Notes: generated from the sequence alone by a model not told the origin. A stretch of DNA of 64,000 bases from Ascidia mentula (GCA_947561715.1 OX387204.1:9243001-9307000); one strand, 5' to 3'. Shown: positions 25,501-38,012, numbered from the stretch's first letter. Numbers and translations: made by a program.

Positions 25501-28500
25501 TATGTGTTCTCAGACAAAACTGGAACACTTACCGAAAATCAAATGGTTTTCCGAAGGTGTACAGTTGGTGGAATTGATTATCCACATGCTGCTAATGGTA
25601 AGTACGCCCCAGTGGCATTTTCTTATGTTTAAAGTTGAAGAGTAAACAGTTGAAAATATATGTAATAACAAAAAATTTTCTAGCTGCTAGAATAGAGAAT
25701 TCTGAACCTACGCCAGCCTACATCCATCCAGGTACTTAACACACAGTATAGGAAACATGAAATTGGCTTGCACTAAAATAGAATTTTATTGGCAGATGTG
25801 TCCAGATACCATGGACAAAGTGGTCTGGAACGTGATGATACTGTGCGACAAAGTTATAGACGTCCACACACTGGTTCCATTCGACCACACTTGAGGTAAG
25901 TTTCAATTTATTCTTGTTTTATGTGAAAAAATATGGTTGTAAAAATTGATTAGTTAATTTAAATTTCTTTTTGAAGCAATGCAAACATACATGCTACAGC
26001 TAGTTTTGCTAACTAAAAGTAAGTCTGTAAAATGAACATGAATACATGTTGATGTTAACAAGCATTTGAACCTCTGTATGAGTGTTGAACCGTACAATAG
26101 GTACTCATGCCTTTGAAGACCACATGGCATTACAAACCCTTTGTGTCCCTGTACGCTTTGTTGTACATTCTATTAAGCTAGAAGGTGCATTGTTACCTTG
26201 GTGTAAGCGATATGACAAATGCCACTTTCCCATTAATCTCCTGTACATTTCCTCCCATTTTATTTGTGTGTTGGATAATTTGCACCACTAGGATTATAAA
26301 CCTTTTATAGCTTGCAATATAAAATTCCTCCTTTTATGAGGGATAAAACAAAAAAAAATTTAACTTTCACTGTCGGAACGTTTGGCACAAAAAATGTAGA
26401 TACAGGTATGATATTGTTCAGTATTTTAATTTAGCAATTATCTTGCAATAAAATTCTGCTGCCAAGCACTTTACCATGGGAATAAATTTCTTCTTTCTTT
26501 ATACATAGAAAGCGCCTGCAGTCTGCAACCAGTGGAAAACCGGAAGGGGAACCAGAGATTGCAGACAGAACAAAGGTCACCTTAAATGCTTCCTTGTCTG
26601 CCCCAAACTCACCCATGATGCAACGTAAAAACAAGGTAATTTACTTAACTTTATTGTAAACTTGCTGCACTGTTTTTCTGGCATCCTGTGCTTTAACAGT
26701 GTTTTCTACATCCAAAATTTGGGGATAGACTGTAGGTGGTCGATTTATATTAAACATTTGACAAGATACTGTCAAATAGTCATATTTTCATCCCAATTTG
26801 CTTGTTTAAAGTTAAACTCTTGTGATCATTAGAACCAGATGAGCACGAGACGGCCAGCGGCTCATCACAGGCGAAATATTAGTTCGGTTTCTGCTCGTGA
26901 AATTCTCACAACCATCGCAAGCGAAGATCGACCGTCTTCAAATGCTAACGTGCAAATGAACGAACCCACAGATGACGAAATGGAGGAAGATTTGGTGAGA
27001 CTTTGTTTGCTTTCCGTTCAACACATTATGTGTGTTTTTCTTATACACCAGTTTAGTATGTTCATCACTAAACGCTGAAAATCAGCTACGCTGTTTATCA
27101 TGACCCATGTGATGGTTTATTTAAATGAAGGTGTGCAATATTTGTTCAAAAACATTATGAATAGGAAACTGACGTCACGCCCGATCCGGTTTTGTGGGGA
27201 GAATTAAAATCGATCGCAAAATCACGCAATGTTGAAGATGATTTGGGGAAGGACAAAGTTCGCATCTTGGATTTTTTCATCAACTTGGCGATCTGCAACA
27301 CGGTGGTTTTATCGAGTGACCACCAAAAATCCCAAGCCGCCAATTCAACTGTGGTAAGTTGACTTTGTCATAACGATGTTTGTCCATCATGTGATTAAAG
27401 CTTTTGGAAATCTAATATTTCTCCCCATCTAGAGTTATAGTTGTTGTGTGCCTCTTTAATTTGTTTGGTTTAGCTCATACTTTTAGCTTGTTTTAATGTG
27501 TTCAATGTATAAAACATGTTTGTAACGTAAACGTTCTAGGGTGAACCTAGTTCAGTGGACAGTCGTCTGACACTTCTACCAAATATTTTCAAGAAGGTTT
27601 CCACCAAAGTAATGTATCCCACAATTCATTTGCTTAATTGTTCACCAGCAATTTTCTGTTTCTCTGCGATGTTTTGCAGTCGATTTATTTCAATTGGTTG
27701 TTCAACTTAACCCTATCACAAGAAAATGCAGGCTTCAAATCATGCTATTCTTTCAGCATAATATTTCTGTGCAGTGAAATATCTCCATACAAATTGAACC
27801 AGTTGTGTTTTTTTTAATTCTTTGGATTTGTTTTACCGTTTTGATCGCATAGTGGCCTCATAATAATTACTGATTGAGAATAATTGCATGGTTACATTTA
27901 AGTAAGACTAATACTAATGCTTAATTTAATGTGCAAAACAGCATTCCATCATTTTGAAAGGTGAGTTTAGTTTCTTATTTGCATTTGTAGCTTTCAGCAC
28001 CTTCCGGCGACAAATTTCGCAGTCTGACGTCATCAGTTTCCACGCCATCTGAAGGTGGAACACCCACCAACGGGAAGTCGTTTTATCACAATGGTAACAC
28101 AAACAACTCCGCAAACGTCGGTGCGAATGATGAAGATGGCGAGTAAGTTAACTATTCCACTTCTTTGAAGTGAAATTTTTCGAAACCTTATAGCTTAATT
28201 TGTGTTGTTTCGTGTTTTTCACTATCCCATTATTCGTTAATCGCTCCATTGACCATTTATAAATGTATTTTTGCAGAAATAATGTAGATTTAAACAACAT
28301 CCATTACGAAGCTGAATCTCCGGACGAAGCTGCTCTTGTTTATGCAGCAAAAGCTTACGGATGTGTGCTCACCCATCGCTCATCCTACCAAGGCAAAGAA
28401 ACCGTCACCGTGACGTTGCCCAACGGTGGTGGGAAGTTGGTATTTGAGGTAAAGCTGTTGTTTATTTTCACACATTTCTTCGTAGTGAAATTATTTTACA

Positions 28501-31500
28501 AATACCATTAACGTGCTTTGTTAATATTTCTAAGAGTCCTACATTGCTTATCCAAGTAAATTGTATGCATTGTTAAATCAATATTATATCAAGGTCTTAA
28601 AATATGTTGTTTCATTACATAACATGCGTTTACTTACTTCTTGACTGAGGCATTAAATACAGCAAAAATGTAACATTTTTATGTATGGTTTCGACTTAGT
28701 CGGGAAAAAGTGGCCGATCCAGCTTGGCTGCGAAACCAATAAACCTAGTAACTTTTGTTAATTATGTTCATGTTTAATATTGTAATAATCTCAGTCTTTG
28801 CGTTCAGGTTCTGCACAAACTTCCATTTGACTCTGCTCGCAAACGCATGTCAGTGATAGTTCGCGATCCGCAGACCAACCAAATTACTTTGTACTGCAAA
28901 GGGGCAGACAGTGCTGTGTTAAGTCAGCTCGCCTCTTCTCAGGAGAACAGCGTCGAATTTAGTAAGTTTTTTTGTCATGAACTGTAAACGTCGTAGGTCA
29001 AAGTTTAATTTCTTGAAAAAATAATATTGTTCTGTTCTGTCAGCGTTAGAGGCGAACAGCGACATTTCAAAGAAACCAAGCAACTCGGGTGATGTTGTTG
29101 CATCGACCAAAAAGTTTATTAATGCCTATGCTCGCGATGGACTTCGAACCTTGTGTATTTCCAAGAAGGTGCAGTTTTTCTACAAAATATGATTATCTTA
29201 TCAACTTACCTTGGGTTTGTTTTGTCGTTATTTTAACACAACAAAACGTAGACCTTATTTAAATTAAAGAAACAATCAGAATGTTTAATTTGCAACGCGG
29301 TTTACAACGTAAAGGTTCTAACCGATGAAGAATACCTACAATTCATGTTAAAACAACGTGAGGCGGACCAAGCTCTGGAAAACCGAGACCAGCTTTTGAT
29401 GGACAATTACCTCCGAATGGAAACGAACCTAGAACTTCTGGGTTGTACAGGGATTGAGGACAAGTACGTCGAAACGTTGGTTTTCAAATTTAATTTATTA
29501 TATCAAAAGAAAACAACTTGCACCAAGTAGTAACGAACCGTTAACAAGTAATCCGATGAAGTATATAAACATAATGGAGCTAATTTGGACAATTAGTGCT
29601 GTAATAACCGCACGCATATACGTATTGAACTCAACTATTCCTGTGTGTTGACTTAATTCATTAACTTTCTCGTATAAAAAGTTTCTTGTATAAAAGATTG
29701 CGCTGAATGTTGAGTTTTAACAACATAGTTTTGGATAAAGTGTAAACCTAACGTATATATGGTTGTTCGATTATATTGTATCTTTGCGCCACTTCGGTAT
29801 GTCGAAAAAGATTTTAAACAGATGTATGGTTTGATTTGGAACAAAAAATTCGCCACAGACAACATTCTAAAATTTTGGCTGTAAATTGCAACAGGCTCCA
29901 AGACGGGGTGCCGGAGACAATTGAAGCCTTGCGTCAAGCTGGGATACAGGTGTGGGTTGTGACTGGCGATAAACAAGAAACTGCGATCAACATCGGCTAT
30001 TCGTGTCGTCTAATTCACCAACATGACGAAGTAATCACTCTTAACGCCGAAAACAAGGTTTGGTTCTTATGTACTATCTCTGTTGAAAGCGTCCATCAGT
30101 GTGTAATTATATTCTGAAATTACTTATTTCGAGTATATTCATTTTAATTAAAGAGCTTCTGTCCCTTGTCATTAATTTAATAGCTGCGTTTTGTCTCATG
30201 CGCTGCACGATTCCTACAATTTATTTGCAAATGTGCGCATATATTTCTTTGCTTAAATTGCTGTCAATCAATTATGCCGTGTCGTCAATGCACAAGCGTA
30301 CAACTGTTTGTGTCGATCAGGAGTCTTTTGCTGAACTTCTGGATCTCCATGTTAAAGACCAAGACCGTAAACGGGGAAAGCAAGCTGAACCACAACAAAG
30401 CACGTCTGTCCTTCCTTACGTTTCATTTATTCTCCCCAACAGTACCACGTATCCAACGATCGACGACAAGGATATGCCGGCTTTGGGTAAGTTTGTTCAT
30501 CGTGATTTGGTGCAACCTTCCCGCAGTGTTTACGGTTATATTGAGTACATCACGTGTTACAAGCAACATTTAAATGTCGGTTAGCCACTATTTCACGTTT
30601 GTAATAAACTTTGGTGGCGACAACAGTACGAATAAACTTGGTTCTGAACTACGGTTACAGCACTTCTTTAGTTTCGCCATTGTCAAGAGAGACACGTTTA
30701 ATTAAACGTTGTAAATGTTACACATATTCTTGGCATATCGCACTTTATAAAACAGAACATTGCATGTTGTATAGTAGTCACTTGTGGATTATTCGACAAA
30801 CCCTAATTTTTTTAACTTCCGTCCATACAGTACTGGTTATTGATGGGAAAACACTTGCATTCGCCCTCCAGAAGGATGTTGAAAAGAAGTTCGTCCAACT
30901 TGCTCGCAGATGTCGTTCGGTCTTATGTTGTCGTGCAACTCCCATTCAAAAAGGCGATGTTGTCAAACTAATCCGTGACGAGTTGCAAGTCATGACACTC
31001 GCAATCGGTGTGTGTGCTGAGTCACGTTAATGTTATTTGTTTCTCGGTTCGCCGGCGGAAAGATAAACGTGTCATGAATCGATGTAGTATTACTACACAA
31101 ACTCTACCCAAATGGTTGAAGGCATGGTTTTTAAGTTACCCTTGTATTCAATTACTGCCCTGGTCACTGACTACATTGTTGTCTAGATAAATGTGCAAAT
31201 TAATGGATTTATATGAATCGTTGCTCAGTGACTAGCATATTTTCAAAAATGTATACTTATAAGTTATTCGATATACCGGCACACGACGCTTACTTCGTCT
31301 TGTGTAGATAAAAGTTTGCGATTTCAAAATTTTGAAAATAGGATTTTTTTCATTGCAGGAGATGGAGCCAATGACGTCAGCATGATTCAAGTTGCTGACG
31401 TGGGTATAGGTTTGAGTGGCCAGGAGGGAATGCAAGCTGTTATGAGCAGTGATTATGCCCTTGCTCAATTCCGTTTTCTCAAGAAATTACTTTTGGTTCA

Positions 31501-33780
31501 CGGGCATTGGAATTATGCCAGACTTGCTTCGATGGTTCTCTATTTCTTCTACAAAAATGCGGTTAGTAAATTTATGCTGCGCAAGGACCATAAACATAGA
31601 TGTGTAAATCGCGGAACCAAAATTGTAGAATCGGTGATTGACGGTGCTAGGGATCCCCGAATATTTCATGACGTTAAAATTTTTGGCACACTAAATTCGC
31701 CAATGTTTGTTTCGTGTCTAAATTGTACAATACCAAGCGCCGTTGTTTAAATTTGGTAGTACATTGCATGTATAAGATGCGGTCCGTCAAAACTCTAACA
31801 AGACTTTATTACAATTTATATCCCCACCAAAAAGTAATCCACGCAATGTTTTGTTTTTAGGCATTTGTATTTCTCATCTTCTGGTATCAGATTCTCTGTG
31901 GCTTTTCGGGGGCGAACATGATTGAGCAATATTATCTGCTCTTCTTCAGTCTCTTTTTCACAAGTGTTCCTCCTCTTATCAACGGAGTACTTGATCGGGA
32001 TATTAGCGAAGAGACTCTCATGCGGAAACCTTCCCTCTACATGCAAGGCATAAAAGACGAGGTAAAACCAAGGATTGTGTTTGCAAAGGGGTGCAAAGCG
32101 TAATTTAAAAATCTCGAATCCGTCGTTTTGCAAACGTGGGCGGATTTTTGCCTCGTTGATATCTTGCTTCGAGAAACATCTGACCAATGATAAAAGATTG
32201 AAGACCTCCCATGCGCCACATATCAAACGATACTTTTTACTGAACACGCAACCATATCAATTATAAGCAGTGGTGCCATAACTATGATTTCTGTGAGCTG
32301 CAGACGGATGGTCCATGAAGGTCAAAACAATGGCCATCTGTCTGCAGCTCACGGAAATTATATCAATTATGTTCATTAGACTTTTCGTCACAGTCATATT
32401 TACATGCATTTATTAATTGAATTGAATAAAATGAATTATCAAGATATTTCTTCTGGTAATAAAGCAATGTGTTTTTCCTTACAGTTGTATGTGAATTGGT
32501 CATTCTGGATCAACATACTCGATGCAATCTACCAGAGTGTCATAATATTCTTTTTCATGTATTTGGTAAGTTTTGTTTCTTGTAAAAAAAACAATGTTAA
32601 ATATTTAGGCTCTGGATTGACAAAAATCAAATTTAAATTCACAAGTTACAGTGCAACGTTGCTTTGTTAGGCATATTATGATTCAAACGTTGGCATCATC
32701 GAGTGGGGAACACCGGTGACGACAACCGCTCTTTTCGTGCAATTAATTCATCTCGGAATCGAGACCAAAACTTGGGTAAGGCAAAAACTTTAAATCTCTG
32801 ATGTGATGTTTTGTGAAGTTGTATAACTTCTATGATATTTTACAACAGACTTGGATCCACTGGGTGGCGCAATTAGGAAGCATTGTCTTTTTCTTTACAT
32901 TTTCACTGATTTACAACATCGTATGTGCGGCGTGTAGCCCACCCTCTAATCCGTACTATGTAATGGAGACAGTGGTTCAGACTGGCAACTTCTGGTTCAC
33001 AATTTTGCTCTGCGTAGCAGTTTCTCTCTTTCCCAGGTAATGTTAGAAGTAAATGATGTCTAAATTTATGTACATTACAAATGCAACATAATGGTGATCT
33101 GATAAAAACATTACATTTTTTGTTTACATTTTTTGCCATGATTGTTTCGTAGATATTTTATTCGCGCTGTCCAGTCGAGTCTGTGGCCGACCGAATGTCA
33201 AAAAGAGCGAGTTCTTGAAGACAAGCAATCCTCATCACACTGTTCCACCTGTACGACCACCAGTGGGAATTCGTCATCAAGCAGCACTCACCAAAACCCA
33301 ACCTATATTGCTGAGTCTGCAAATGAAGAAGCTGCCAGTGCCAGGCCCACGAAGCTGGACACCTCTGGAGCCAAATTTGCAAACAACGCAAAGCTCGGAC
33401 AATTCGGGGGTTCCACACCCGACCTCACCTCATCGGCCTCGTTTTATCATTCTCCCAGTTATAACTCGAATAATTCCAACAATATTGCTTACGAGTCGCA
33501 GGGAGTCGACACATCAACAGAGGAGGCCCCTTCTACAAGTAGTTCGACCACTCACTCATTACCTCCACCTGGATATGATCCTCCCTCCTTGCCTGGAATG
33601 TACGACAACGTAGCATATGTTGGGCTTTCGGACAGTGATGACGAGGGCGCAACGTATGAGTCCGAAACAGGAGAATCATACAAAAACTCATGGTCCTCTC
33701 CACCTCCGTATGTGGATGCGCTGGGGATCGAGGTTGTTAGGTCGTCGCGCGAGACAGCCAATGGTCACATTCCCGTGTAG
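14428..33780 (+). CDS. ATP10: ATP10-family P4-ATPase lipid flippase with three alternative 5' cassettes
   Basis: P4-ATPases of the ATP10 class (vertebrate ATP10A/B/D) flip phospholipid or glycosphingolipid from the outer to the inner leaflet, normally with a CDC50-type partner. The actuator motif DGES lies at 23642-23653, the M4 motif PISL at 25351-25365, the phosphorylation motif DKTGT at 25513-25527, a KGAD nucleotide-site motif at 28901-28912, TGDKQE near 29962 and GDGAND near 31358. One N-terminal cassette (A, B or C) plus the constant exons gives about 1612, 1575 or 1600 residues; vertebrate ATP10A is about 1500. The gene symbol is given at family level because I cannot separate ATP10A, B and D orthology by eye. 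Intron sequence between cassettes holds no other recognised gene. Confidence 0.93.
16520..16561 (+). repeat. TA dinucleotide microsatellite
   Basis: About 20 uninterrupted TA units lie in the intron between cassettes A and B. They are likely length-polymorphic. No role is inferred. Confidence 0.9.
19024..19463 (+). CDS. ATP10: ATP10 5' cassette B (single exon: N-terminus, TM1, TM2)
   Basis: A single 440-base exon encodes a start ATG with an in-frame TAG about 33 bases upstream. A basic N-terminus ([11 protein letters not shown]) is followed by [22 protein letters not shown]1 [17 protein letters not shown] and TM2 [20 protein letters not shown]. It ends TTTGG|GTAAGA in phase 2, compatible with the exon at 23491. 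Unlike cassette A it has no intron between TM1 and TM2. The in-frame stop close upstream argues that it is a true initiating exon with its own promoter rather than an internal alternative exon. Confidence 0.87.
20489..21123 (+). CDS. ATP10: ATP10 5' cassette C (two exons: N-terminus, TM1, TM2)
   Basis: The exons are 20489-20613 and 20734-21123, joined in phase 2 (AG|GTATAT, TTTATAG|GAGAAT). The start ATG directly follows an in-frame TAA (TAA CAT ACC ATT ATG). The second exon has [22 protein letters not shown]1 [17 protein letters not shown] and TM2 with [17 protein letters not shown]. This cassette is the one most like vertebrate ATP10 proteins (QPFLSMAP versus QPGLALAP in ATP10A). It lies nearest the constant region, so it is probably the ancestral first exon set. 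It ends AAAAG|GTAAAG in phase 2. Confidence 0.88.
23491..33780 (+). CDS. ATP10: ATP10 constant region (A, P, N domains, TM3-TM10, C-tail)
   Basis: Exons: 23491-23701, 23824-23909, 24564-24713, 24875-24966, 25093-25229, 25345-25597, 25684-25731, 25796-25895, 26509-26635, 26833-26994, 27165-27353, 27540-27608, 27991-28142, 28277-28448, 28808-28961, 29044-29168, 29315-29463, 29895-30057, 30321-30486, 30831-31007, 31359-31561, 31861-32061, 32485-32565, 32671-32775, 32849-33036, 33153-33780. Lengths sum to 4288 bases and keep one frame to the TAG at 33778-33780. The region 25600-28140 encodes the long Ser/Arg-rich insertion in the N domain typical of ATP10. The final 628-base exon encodes a Ser/Thr-rich cytosolic tail with two PPxY motifs (PPGY near 33569, PPPY near 33698). 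No AATAAA was found in the first few hundred bases downstream. Confidence 0.92.
32285..32362. repeat. Near-perfect intronic hairpin in ATP10
   Basis: Two arms of about 28 bases (ATTTCTGTGAGCTGCAGACG near 32289 and its complement CTGTCTGCAGCTCACGGAAAT near 32338) flank a loop of about 20 bases. It lies in the intron 32062-32484. The transcript could fold into a stem of pre-microRNA size, but short inverted-repeat transposons look the same. Only a few mismatches are visible. Confidence 0.7.
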
Positions 33781-36656
33781 CGCTTTACTTTTACTTTCAG
33801 TTGTATTTCCTTCTGGCAGTAAAGATGGAGTTTTGTTTTGCACTAAAGCGGCTCACGTTTTATTTCGCGTGACCAAGTCCTTATTAAGAGACGGTGAGCT
33901 ATGCAAAGCACGTTTTTTATTTCCTGAAACGTATATTTCTTAATATTTTCATTGTTTGTTCATATTCGTACAGTTGTTTTGAAGCATTGTACAACGCTAC
34001 TTTAATTATGAAAGAAGCTAAAGGTGCTGCCTGGAGCGATCAAGCTGAGGAAACACGGCGCAATTGCCCATTCCTATTATTTGGCAACGTCATATATGCA
34101 CAAGCCTGTCCATTTGCACCACCCCTTACCACCAGCAATATCGTAGTCCCAAACCAAAAAATAGCCTTCGTCCGTTTCCTCAGTAACGGCGCATCCAGCA
34201 AGCGCGTTTCATGCAGTCACGTGTGCCTTCCGAACGCCATGCCCTATAGATATATTATTGTAGCACTTCTTTTTATTTGCTCCCGTTGACAAAGTTCTTA
34301 CATGTGGATGGGCGAAAGTTGTTCTTGTTTGTCCATTTGACACGTGTTTTATGTTAGTTGGTTGTCTCTTCCTGACCAACAGAATGATGTGATTCGTTGG
34401 CACTGCGCATCACTGACTTATTAGAGGTCGTGGCTATTTTAGTTACTGTGATGTCACTATTTGAGCTCACCTTTAAATGTTGTGAAATCTGAATTTGTTT
34501 TGTGACGTCACTATGGCCACTGTTAACAAAACATGTATATCAATGCAACGCGCGTGCCTTGGGACCAAGTAACGACGTCACAGCTTTTTGCCCATATTTT
34601 CCAGTTGCGTGCAGTGCCAACGTTGGTTTAGTACATTGTAGGTCAACGATACTAATTATTTCCAGACGCAAGTTTTTGAACGTCGGGCGGATGTTTGGAC
34701 GTCGGTTCTAAATTTTAAGGACGTCGCTTGCCTGTGATTTTGTTGCTTAAAACTTTATTACGTGAACTATATTACAAGCTGAAGTAGTCTTAATTGGCAC
34801 ATGTGTTTCACAAAGCGAGTTAGTTAATCGTATGCAGCAAGTTGAGTGATTTCAGGCAAAGTTTAGACATTATAGATAGACCAAACAAGATAAACAGTAC
34901 ACAATAGATTGACGCGTAGACATAACAGGTTGTAAATCTGTAGGACCCATATTGGGATTTCTATAAAAAATAAGTTTCGCCGGCGGGAAATGCCCACCTT
35001 GCAGTCGATCTTGTCTATGTCACAATGGAAGGAGGTACGTCACAAAGCAATCAGTGATGCATGGGGGCAATTTTACAATTGAGTGAGTGCACATGCGTGT
35101 GCTGTTGCTAGGGCGAATTTGAGCCAGTTTCGGGCGTTTTTAGTGGTGTTTTGGGCGCTTTGAATCAGGTACCTACATGGTGCCGGGTGCTGTAGAAAAT
35201 TGAACTAAAAAGACTGCTAAAATTTCAGGCTATATTTACAGAAAAATGAATCTATTAAGGGCCAATGCATTTGTGGTTCTATAAAAGATCCTTCCCTCAG
35301 CTACACATTCTGATCAAAATTAGTTGCCTGTCCGGTGCATTTTTGACCCCTTGGGCATATGTGATCCCCGGTTGAACATTATTGGGGTAAAAGACCAACA
35401 AAAAATGCAATTTGATTTTGCAGAAAAATGAATCGTTTAAGTATAAGTTATTTTGTGGTTTTATGCAGGGCCCATCTCTCCTCTACTCAATAACACCAAA
35501 ATTAGTTGCTGAAAATTGCCCATGTAATCCCCTAGGGCTGTTTATAACCCCTGTAGGTCACAAGATCTTCCAGAGGGCTTAACATGTCCTTGCTGTGTAC
35601 TGTCTCACCCGCCGACTGTTCCGCTTGCTTCCCAATGACCGTTGCTGGGTCTGAATAAAACCACAATACACAGGATACTTTAACGATTCATTTTTCTGCA
35701 AAATCAAATTGCATTTTTGTTTCTCTTTTACCCCAAATAATGTTTAAAGGACGGGGGGAATCAAATGCCCCAAAGGATCAAAAATGTACCTATCTGCTGG
35801 AATCCTTCATTCCATATTGAACTGTTGGCTGTAAAATGGATCGCAGAACGAAAACGTGTTATACATAAAATATATAAACCTTCACGTGCGTAGGCCCTAC
35901 ATATAAAAATAAAAGACTTGCATCAAGCGAATAAACACAGCAAAACTTATGACGGTTCTTTTGTTGTAAAGTTAACAGATTGGTGGAATTCAAAACCTCT
36001 GCGCCGACAACTGCATTAATGTACTGGAGCCTTTGTACCCCATAACTAGCGCTGTCTGGTCAAAAACTTTATAAATCCACTGATCTCGAGATTATCACAC
36101 GTTACGCATTATCACACATAGCAAAGTGGGACTTTGCAATATGCCTCTTTATGGTTCTATAGAGATCAGCAGCGTGAACACGGAAAGTACGCACGTTCTT
36201 TCAATCGTGACGCATCTGCGGCAAAAAAATATTTTTATTGTTTCTTTGCGAAATACTTTAATTTATCAAACAAAAATTAGATTGAATTTATATTTGACTT
36301 AAATGCCAAAAAATGAAGTTTATACATGATTTGCACCAAAACAGCGCCTCTAGTGTCAGCTCGGGGTCAGAGGTCAAGTTGTGCTACGCGAGCGAAATGC
36401 TGTTTTGTGTTATAGGAAGTTTTGGAAATAATCACTTATTTTGTTTCTCATACGGCTTTGATTCTAAACTGAATGTCAGGACTTGGATGTTGCGTAATTG
36501 GTTGCAATAACAATCGAAGAAAACTGCGTCAGTGACAGGGTGAAATTCGTGAATGCAATCTTGAATGTAGTCGGTGCGGTGCCGCGGTGCGTATGTGATT
36601 CTCCATTCGTACTTCACCCGTTTCCAACGAATTCAAAACATAAAGAAGATTATGAT
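33781..36656. other. Intergenic region downstream of ATP10
   Basis: It contains the ATP10 3' untranslated region, several CRE-like TGACGTCA-type sites (34449-34580 and near 35036) and a diverged inverted repeat (35335-35800). No exon chain was recognised. The open frames at 33617-33943 and 33894-34289 run out of the ATP10 last exon in other frames or have no support. Confidence 0.6.
35335..35800. repeat. Diverged inverted repeat with arms of about 140 bp
   Basis: The left arm, about 35335-35470, contains TTTGGGG-type and ATTGGGGTAAAAGA blocks, then TGCAATTTGATTTTGCAGAA. The right arm, about 35660-35800, carries the inverse (TTCTGCAAAATCAAATTGCA, TCTTTTACCCCAAATAATG). A further direct, more degenerate copy starts near 35236 (CAGAAAAATGAATC). 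It is probably a small non-autonomous foldback or MITE cluster. Confidence 0.6.
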
Positions 36657-37391
36657 ACCAAAGAGACGCTAGTCGACAAAACTTTTTTTCCAGTCGACAA
36701 AACTTCAAACGCACATAACTCTGCTGTTTCTCAATGGATTCCAATAATTTTTTTGGCAAGATTCATATATTGACACAAAATTTATGGAAATGTAAAAAGA
36801 AATATTAATTTCGAACGAATTTTGTAACGTATATTAATATGCATGGTCATAAATCCGCTATAACTTTTTTCATAGGTCGACAGGAAAGATAATTCTACCA
36901 CTGTTGGAAAGCTCTTTAAAATCCCTTTACAGCGATACCTAACTTGTGCGCGATTTCATGGGGGAAATATGTTTCTCGACCGAATATTAAATATTACCGT
37001 CATAACAAAAATCAGTCTTTTGCTTGTGACTTTGGCTACAGTTCAACAGGAAAGACAATTCTACTACCATTGCAAAGCTTGCACAAATACCTTTCCAACG
37101 ACACCAAACTTGTCTTCTCATTCACGGGGGCTATATGTTTACCGGGCGAATATTGTTCATAACCTCGCCCCCAAAAAAACAGTTTTTCGCTCATAACTTT
37201 TTTTCTAGCCACAGCAGGAAAAATAATTTCACCACCATTGCAAAGCTCATTGAAAAACCTTTCCAACGATACCAAACTTGTCTTCTCATTAGTGGGGGAA
37301 ATATGTTTACCGACCGAATATTAATTATGACCGTCATAAAAAAATCAATCTTTCACTTGTAACTTTGGCTACAAGACAATTCTACCACCAT
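36657..37391 (+). repeat. Left inverted arm of the foldback element
   Basis: The arm has three full and one partial sub-repeat of about 160 bp after a unique outer segment of about 230 bp. Relative to the right arm it lacks 12 bases between GGCTAC and AAGACAATTC. The short open frames inside it are not credible genes. Confidence 0.85.
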
Positions 37392-37906
37392 TGCAAAGCT
37401 TGCACAATATTTTGTGTATTATAATCATACCATTCCCAACGTAAAAAAAAAATTGTGTAAGTGTTGTACGCAGTGCTCTTTCCGTGCCGACCTAAATCCC
37501 CCAACAACAAACTGCTCCACAGGGCAATTACGACGACAGCTTCGACATCCTCAACAATGGGAGTGTTGGATAACTCAACGAACGCGTGGTCAATCCTTCC
37601 TCCGTGCATACTCAGAGCCGCAAAGTCTAAACAAAAGTCATCGCTTGGTTTAACTGTATACGGAGATACAAACCGCCTGGCGTTGCTGTCCGAGAGGAAC
37701 AGCAACCGATTCCGAACACTCTTCTCCGGAATCCTCCACTTTGTCTGCTTGCCAGAGATACCCGTTTTGTACCTCTCGACTCCATAAGACTGTAAAACGA
37801 TCCAACGTCAGCAACCGCAACAATTTATCAACAAAAGATTAAGCATATCACATACCTTTCTCTGGCTGCAGACGATCTTAAAACCACTGAACATGGAAGA
37901 AGACAT
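37382..37906 (-). CDS. Two-exon gene inside the foldback element; unknown protein of 152 residues
   Basis: Exon 1 is 37856-37906 (ATG at 37906, MSSSMFSGFKIVCSQRK). Exon 2 is 37382-37789, joined in phase 0 through a 66-base intron with AAAG|GTATGT and TTTACAG|TCTTAT. The stop falls just inside the left arm. Exon 2 has RLLFLSDSNARRFV, then LSMHGGRIDHAF and VEAVVVIALWSSLLL. This pattern of strand-Asp-Ser-Asn, Gly-Gly and a hydrophobic strand is loosely like blocks of SGNH hydrolase-type folds, but a catalytic Gly-x-Asn-Asp block is not seen. I would not assign a function. It does not look like a known transposase, so it may be a captured host gene fragment or an element-specific protein. Confidence 0.5.
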
Positions 37907-38004
37907 TTCAAAACTTTTTCGAAAACTTGCAAAGAATATTGCTGTAAACTTTGGCAGTACTTCGTTGTAAAAACGAAATGGATCGAAGCAGCATTTTGCC
38001 TAGG

Positions 38005-38012
38005 TTTATATA
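38005..38012 (-). promoter_or_regulatory. TATA box of the foldback core gene
   Basis: On the minus strand the sequence reads TATATAAA, about 99 bases upstream of the ATG at 37906. Spacing is suitable for a transcription start near 37975-37980. It lies in the unique core, not in the arms. Confidence 0.5.

Noticed and set aside
34449..34580. Three TGACGTCA-like sites near each other downstream of ATP10
   Set aside because: No adjacent gene start is visible and the word is common in this window, so a regulatory call is not supported.
36969..37362. Short open frames repeated in both foldback arms
   Set aside because: They are duplicated because the arms are inverted copies; they cross sub-repeat borders and have no coding signature.
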